Part shown: one piece after another, positions 34,358 through 37,100 of the stretch | Layout: every line of letters begins with the position of its first letter | How positions within the stretch are numbered: the first letter of the stretch is position 1 | DNA from: an uncultured Verrucomicrobia subdivision 3 bacterium | GTDB lineage: Bacteria; Verrucomicrobiota; Verrucomicrobiia; Limisphaerales; UBA11358 | DNA length: 37,100 bases | Reading direction: 5' to 3' | Assembly (NCBI GenBank): GCA_903917705.1 | Contig: CAIXBQ010000010.1 | Coordinates: 1 to 37,100 of the forward strand | Program-made: the position numbers and the translations under genes | The notes under the pieces: model-generated | Databases searched by the model: none | What the model saw: only the letters and a program-made list of their open reading frames with translations | What the model was told of the DNA's origin: nothing

Positions 34358-35089
34358 GTGAATCTGGACGAAGCAAGCAGGAACTGGACGGCGCTGGGCG
34401 AAGACGACCCGCTGTGGGTGGTGCTGACGGATCCCGGCAAAAAAAACCGCGGCTGGAACGAGGCCGAATTTTTCGCCACCGGCACCGCGCAGATCGCAGA
34501 CCTCTTCAGCCGGCTGCAGGCGGCGGGGCTCGCGCCCGCGGCGGGCCGGGCGCTGGATTTCGGCTGCGGCGTGGGCCGGCTCACGCAGGCCCTGGCCGCG
34601 CGCTTTGAAACCGTGGACGGCGTGGACATCTCCGCCTCGATGATCCGCCACGCCGAAAAGTTCAACCGCTTTCCCGGCCGCGTGCAGTATCACCTCAACG
34701 TCCGGCCCGACCTCGCCACCTTCCCCGCCGGCCAATATGATTTCATCGGCTCGCTGATCGCCCTGCAGCACACCCCCGCCCGGTTCCAGCGCGGCTATCT
34801 GGCGGATTTCCTCCGGCTCCTCAAGCCCGGCGGCTGCGCGTATTTCCAGACCATCCACGCGCGCGGCTGGCGGCGGCTCGTGCCCGACTGGACCGCCGAC
34901 CGCATCCGCAAACGGCGCAGCCATGGCCAGGCCTTCATTCCCCTGTACGGCCTGCCGGTGAAAAATGTCCGCCGCATCTTCGACCGGCCCGGCGCCGGCC
35001 GGATTGTGAAGCACGACAGCTCCGGCTATGCCGGCTGGGAATCCCGCTACGCCAACGACGTGTTCATCGTCCAGAAAAACCCCGCCTGA
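34358..35089 (+). CDS. Class I SAM-dependent methyltransferase
   Basis: A 243-residue enzyme with a GTG start. Motif I is LDFGCGVGRLTQAL (about 69-82), followed by VDGVDISASMIRHAE, where the acidic residue binds the SAM ribose, then the FIGSLIALQHTP and LLKPGGCAYFQT stretches typical of Methyltransf_11/25 proteins. The substrate is unknown. I rejected an upstream ATG (34217) because the added segment is the MITE-like repeat read through. A pseudouridine synthase gene begins 2 bp after the stop, so they are co-transcribed; this hints at an RNA-related target but does not prove one. Confidence 0.85.
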   Translation: MNLDEASRNWTALGEDDPLWVVLTDPGKKNRGWNEAEFFATGTAQIADLFSRLQAAGLAPAAGRALDFGCGVGRLTQALAARFETVDGVDISASMIRHAEKFNRFPGRVQYHLNVRPDLATFPAGQYDFIGSLIALQHTPARFQRGYLADFLRLLKPGGCAYFQTIHARGWRRLVPDWTADRIRKRRSHGQAFIPLYGLPVKNVRRIFDRPGAGRIVKHDSSGYAGWESRYANDVFIVQKNPA

Positions 35090-35091
35090 CC

Positions 35092-35697
35092 TTGCTCCTC
35101 GTCTTTCACAAGCCGTTCGGCGTGCTCTCGCAATTCACCGGCGACGGCTCCCCCAACCGCCCGCTCGCGGAATTTGATTTCCCGAAAAACGTCTACCCCA
35201 TCGGCCGGCTGGATGCGGATTCCGAGGGCCTCATCCTCCTCAGCGATGAGCCGCACTGGAACGACCGGCTGCTCCACCCCCGCCACGCCCACGAGCGCGA
35301 GTATTGGGCGCAGGTCGAGAAAATCCCCACCCGCGAGGCGCTGGACCAATTGCAGCGCGGCGTGATGATCCAGGGCCGGAAAGCCTTGCCGTGCCGCGCG
35401 TGGCTGCTGGAACCAGTCCTGGCGGACGGCCACCATTTCAAGGCGTCGGCAACCTGCTCCATGGTTATTCCCCCGCGCGTTCCCCCCATCCGCTTCCGCA
35501 AATCCGTGCCGGATTGCTGGATCGGGCTGGAACTCGTCGAGGGCAAGAACCGGCAGGTGCGGCGCATGACCGCGGCCATCGGCCATCCCACGCTGCGGCT
35601 GGTCCGCGTGCGGATCGGAAATTTCTGGCTGGGCCAGCTCGCGCCCGGCCAGTGGAAAATGTTGACGGCGGAAGAAACCGGACGCGTCACCGGCTGA
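35092..35697 (+). CDS. rluE: 23S rRNA pseudouridine synthase, RluE-like
   Basis: A 201-residue RsuA/RluB-E-F family enzyme that isomerises a uridine in rRNA. Key motifs: KPFGVLSQFT, then GRLDADSEGLILLS with the catalytic Asp, and the C-terminal GKNRQVRRMTAAIGHPTLRLVR. It lacks an N-terminal S4 domain, which fits the short RluE type (position 2457 in E. coli 23S rRNA) better than RluB/F. The start is TTG, two bases after the methyltransferase stop. Target position is inferred from family only. Confidence 0.9.
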   Translation: MLLVFHKPFGVLSQFTGDGSPNRPLAEFDFPKNVYPIGRLDADSEGLILLSDEPHWNDRLLHPRHAHEREYWAQVEKIPTREALDQLQRGVMIQGRKALPCRAWLLEPVLADGHHFKASATCSMVIPPRVPPIRFRKSVPDCWIGLELVEGKNRQVRRMTAAIGHPTLRLVRVRIGNFWLGQLAPGQWKMLTAEETGRVTG

Positions 35698-35731
35698 GCT
35701 GCCCGGGGCGCGCGGCGGACCGGGGCGGGGC

Positions 35732-35759
35732 TTGTAATCCCCAAGCCCGGGCGTATGAT
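35732..35759 (+). promoter_or_regulatory. Promoter of the small exported membrane protein
   Basis: TTGTAA (35732-35737) and TATGAT (35754-35759) are separated by 16 bp. A GGGGCC/GGCCCC stem-loop lies in the predicted leader (about 35769-35792), and AGGA sits eight bases before the ATG at 35816. Confidence 0.5.
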
Positions 35760-35815
35760 GGCTTCAACGGGGCCGAGGCCAAATCCGGCCCCGCGCAACC
35801 AATAGGAATGCATCT

Positions 35816-36307
35816 ATGAAAAAAACATTATGGTCCGTCTGCACCTTAACCCTGCTCGCCAGCCTGATCCTCCTGGGCCGGCCCGCCACCGCCCGCGCCG
35901 CGGAAGGCGACGACCAGGCTCGCCTGGAACGGCTGGAACATCGCCTCAACGAACTCGCCCAGCGCCAGGAACAAATGATGAACCGCCTCGGCGCGCCCGC
36001 GGAACGCCGCAGCCAGATGGCTTCGCCGGAAGGTTCGCCGCTGCGCCCGCAACTCGCGCCCCCGGCCGCACCGCCGACCGCGCCGGCCGCCCCCGCCGCG
36101 AACCGCGCTTGCAAAGGTCTCCACGACCTGCTCGGCATGCTGTTTTTCATCGGCATGATCTGCAACATCCTGCTCGCGGTCTGGATTTTCACCGACATCC
36201 GCAAACGCGGCGAAGGCTCGGGCATCTTCATCGTGCTGGCCTTGTTCGCCGGCATTCCCTCAGCGATCATCTACGCGCTCACCCGCATCGGCGACCGCAA
36301 GCCCTGA
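35816..36307 (+). CDS. Small exported coiled-coil membrane protein of unknown function
   Basis: A 163-residue protein. A signal peptide (MKKTLWSVCTLTLLASLILLG, cut near ARA) is followed by a short coiled coil (DDQARLERLEHRLNELAQRQEQMM, about 32-55), a Pro/Ala-rich linker to about 95, and two hydrophobic segments: LLGMLFFIGMICNILLAVWIF and IFIVLALFAGIPSAIIYAL. The layout resembles small periplasmic coiled-coil proteins anchored in a membrane. I do not recognise the family. The start is well supported by AGGA at eight bases. It appears to have its own promoter. Confidence 0.75.
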   Translation: MKKTLWSVCTLTLLASLILLGRPATARAAEGDDQARLERLEHRLNELAQRQEQMMNRLGAPAERRSQMASPEGSPLRPQLAPPAAPPTAPAAPAANRACKGLHDLLGMLFFIGMICNILLAVWIFTDIRKRGEGSGIFIVLALFAGIPSAIIYALTRIGDRKP

Positions 36308-36543
36308 CGCCGCCGACCCGGCGTCCGACAACGCATAAATTCACCGCCAACCCGGATGGTTCCGCGCGGCGCCGCTACGCCCGCGGGTTCCGGCTCGGGG
36401 ACGGCAGTGATGCAACCCGCTTGGGACGGCAATTTATTCCCATCGTTGGCCCTGCAGAAATGAACCCGCGCTGGTAGGGTTGAACTGCTGGTCAGCCAAT
36501 CCCGGCGGCGCAGCCGCTCCCCGCCACCAAACTCGAGCGGCAT

Positions 36544-36627
36544 GGATATATTAGCGCGTTGAGTGGAAACATTGCCGCCACGGAGGGAATTATTTCCGCG
36601 CCGGATGGAATTAGTGGCGCGCCGGAT
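36544..36627. repeat. GC-rich 21-bp-period array, 4 units
   Basis: Four consecutive units of exactly 21 bp start at 36544, 36565, 36586 and 36607, each opening with GGA followed by an A/T run and a GC-rich end (CGCGCCGGAT in the best two). On the minus strand they read as seven-residue repeats of the form IRRGNNS. It lies 12 bp left of the AT-rich array. Confidence 0.75.
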
Positions 36628-36639
36628 GGGAAAAATCTC

Positions 36640-36828
36640 AGACCAATTCAGATTTAACCCAGACCATTTTCTTTTCGGTCTGGACCTAAACAAATTCGGT
36701 TCAGACAAATTCTAAAATGGTTCGGACTAGTTGATAAATGGTTCAGGCTAATTTTAGTTTGGTTTTGACCAATATTATATTGGTCGTGACCAATCTGTAA
36801 CTTGTCTAGACTAAATCCAAATTGGTCA
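36640..36828. repeat. AT-rich array of nine 21-bp near-palindromic units
   Basis: Units start at 36640, 36661, 36682, 36703, 36724, 36745, 36766, 36787 and 36808, with no spacers. Each begins RGACYAA-like and ends TTGGTYN-like, so most are near-palindromes; the seventh contains the perfect 19-base palindrome GACCAATATTATATTGGTC. It is not a CRISPR array because it has no unique spacers. Twenty-one base pairs is two turns of B-DNA, so every dyad faces the same side of the helix. Confidence 0.85.
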
Positions 36829-36840
36829 GAGTAATTTTCC

Positions 36841-36858
36841 ATCCGGCAGTCGCCGGAT
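36841..36858. repeat. Perfect hairpin at the end of the 21-bp array
   Basis: ATCCGGC and GCCGGAT pair perfectly around the 4-base loop AGTC. The same GCCGGAT word ends two units of the GC-rich array, so it may mark an array boundary. Confidence 0.6.
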
Positions 36859-36974
36859 GGCAACCTGAGGCAGTTTTTCGCCGGTTTTTATGCGTTTAGC
36901 CGCGATATTCCCCTGCCGGGCCGGGTTGACGGCAGGCTTGACCGCATCTGGCGCGGGGTGTAATACCAATTACG

Positions 36975-37100
36975 TTAATAATGTAGTATAACGGCTGGAG
37001 AGAAACTGTTTGCTTGATCGAGAAGCCAGTCGAAAATAAGAGAGCGGACCCGGCGGGCGTCCCGCCAGAAGCGTTGGAGTTCGTCGCGCAGCACGACTTC
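36975..37100 (-). CDS. Partial minus-strand ORF at the window edge
   Basis: An open frame enters from the right edge and ends at TAA (36975-36977), giving 41 residues of a C-terminus (starts EVVLRDELQRFW, ends NSFSPAVILHY). It is charged and helical in look, with coding-like composition before an AT-rich 3' end. I do not recognise it. It could be the tail of a real gene or a chance frame. Confidence 0.4.
   Translation of the reverse strand, partial: EVVLRDELQRFWRDARRVRSLIFDWLLDQANSFSPAVILHY

Larger units (their letters stand above)
36308..36974. other. Non-coding region with 21-bp-period arrays
   Basis: I find no convincing gene. The first part (to about 36540) is GC-rich with hairpin potential, such as CCGCG/CGCGG pairs. 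The middle carries two arrays with a 21-bp period, listed separately, and a perfect ATCCGGC/GCCGGAT hairpin at 36841-36858. The minus-strand frames across the arrays are open but look like translated repeats. Confidence 0.6.

Noticed and set aside
36640..36828. CRISPR array
   Set aside because: The units are contiguous and diverged, with no unique spacers between conserved repeats and no cas genes in the window.
36271..36863. Minus-strand small genes across the 21-bp arrays
   Set aside because: The frames are open but consist of translated 21-bp repeats, and two different frames are equally open. No ribosome site or homologue is recognisable. Kept as an alternative explanation in the findings.

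Overview
The window reads as a GC-rich bacterial chromosome segment from the phylum Verrucomicrobiota, most likely the Pedosphaera/Limisphaera side (former subdivision 3). Three things point there: an operon resembling the Verru_Chthon pseudopilin cassette, very large Asn/Thr-rich exported proteins ending in Phe-Tyr-Arg, and prepilins with Ala rather than Gly before the cleavage site. Shine-Dalgarno sites are often weak or missing, and GTG/TTG starts are common. No rRNA, tRNA, CRISPR array, phage module or complete insertion sequence was found.

Layout. 1-851: non-coding, with short iterated words and hairpins. 852-10391 (-): giant exported subtilisin-like multidomain protein. 10392-10814: gap with two repeat elements. 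10815-19576 (-): six tightly coupled prepilin/pseudopilin genes, two GspG-like followed by four cassette-like genes in the order D, B, C, A. 19573-20242 (-): BrnT/CopG-type toxin-antitoxin pair whose antitoxin stop overlaps the first pilin start. 20352-26267 (-): type IV pilus/type II secretion motor genes: PilC/GspF platform, GspE/PilB ATPase, PilT and a second GspE/PilB ATPase. 26431-27628 (-): acpS and pdxJ. 27634-29145 (-): unknown exported protein. 29258-32275 (+): VanZ-like protein and a ComEC-like protein. 32241-34079 (-): HAD-Nudix fusion, LprI-like lipoprotein and FolB. 34358-36307 (+): methyltransferase, RluE-like pseudouridine synthase and a small exported membrane protein. 36308-37100: a 21-bp-period dyad array and a partial minus-strand ORF at the edge.

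How it fits together. Two assembly ATPases, a retraction-type ATPase and one platform protein lie directly upstream of six pseudopilins and a giant surface protease, so the left 26 kb looks like one envelope-fibre or secretion locus. The prepilin peptidase, secretin and alignment proteins (PilM-Q) are not here.

The most unusual signal is a set of short iterated words. Five of the six prepilin genes carry 4-5 copies of a 7-bp word just before the prepilin cleavage site, and 7- or 8-bp word arrays recur at other gene boundaries. Larger dispersed repeats are inserted in frame in cassette gene C and in comEC. A separate array of nine 21-bp near-palindromes lies at the right end. All functional claims come from reading the sequence and family knowledge; no database search was run.
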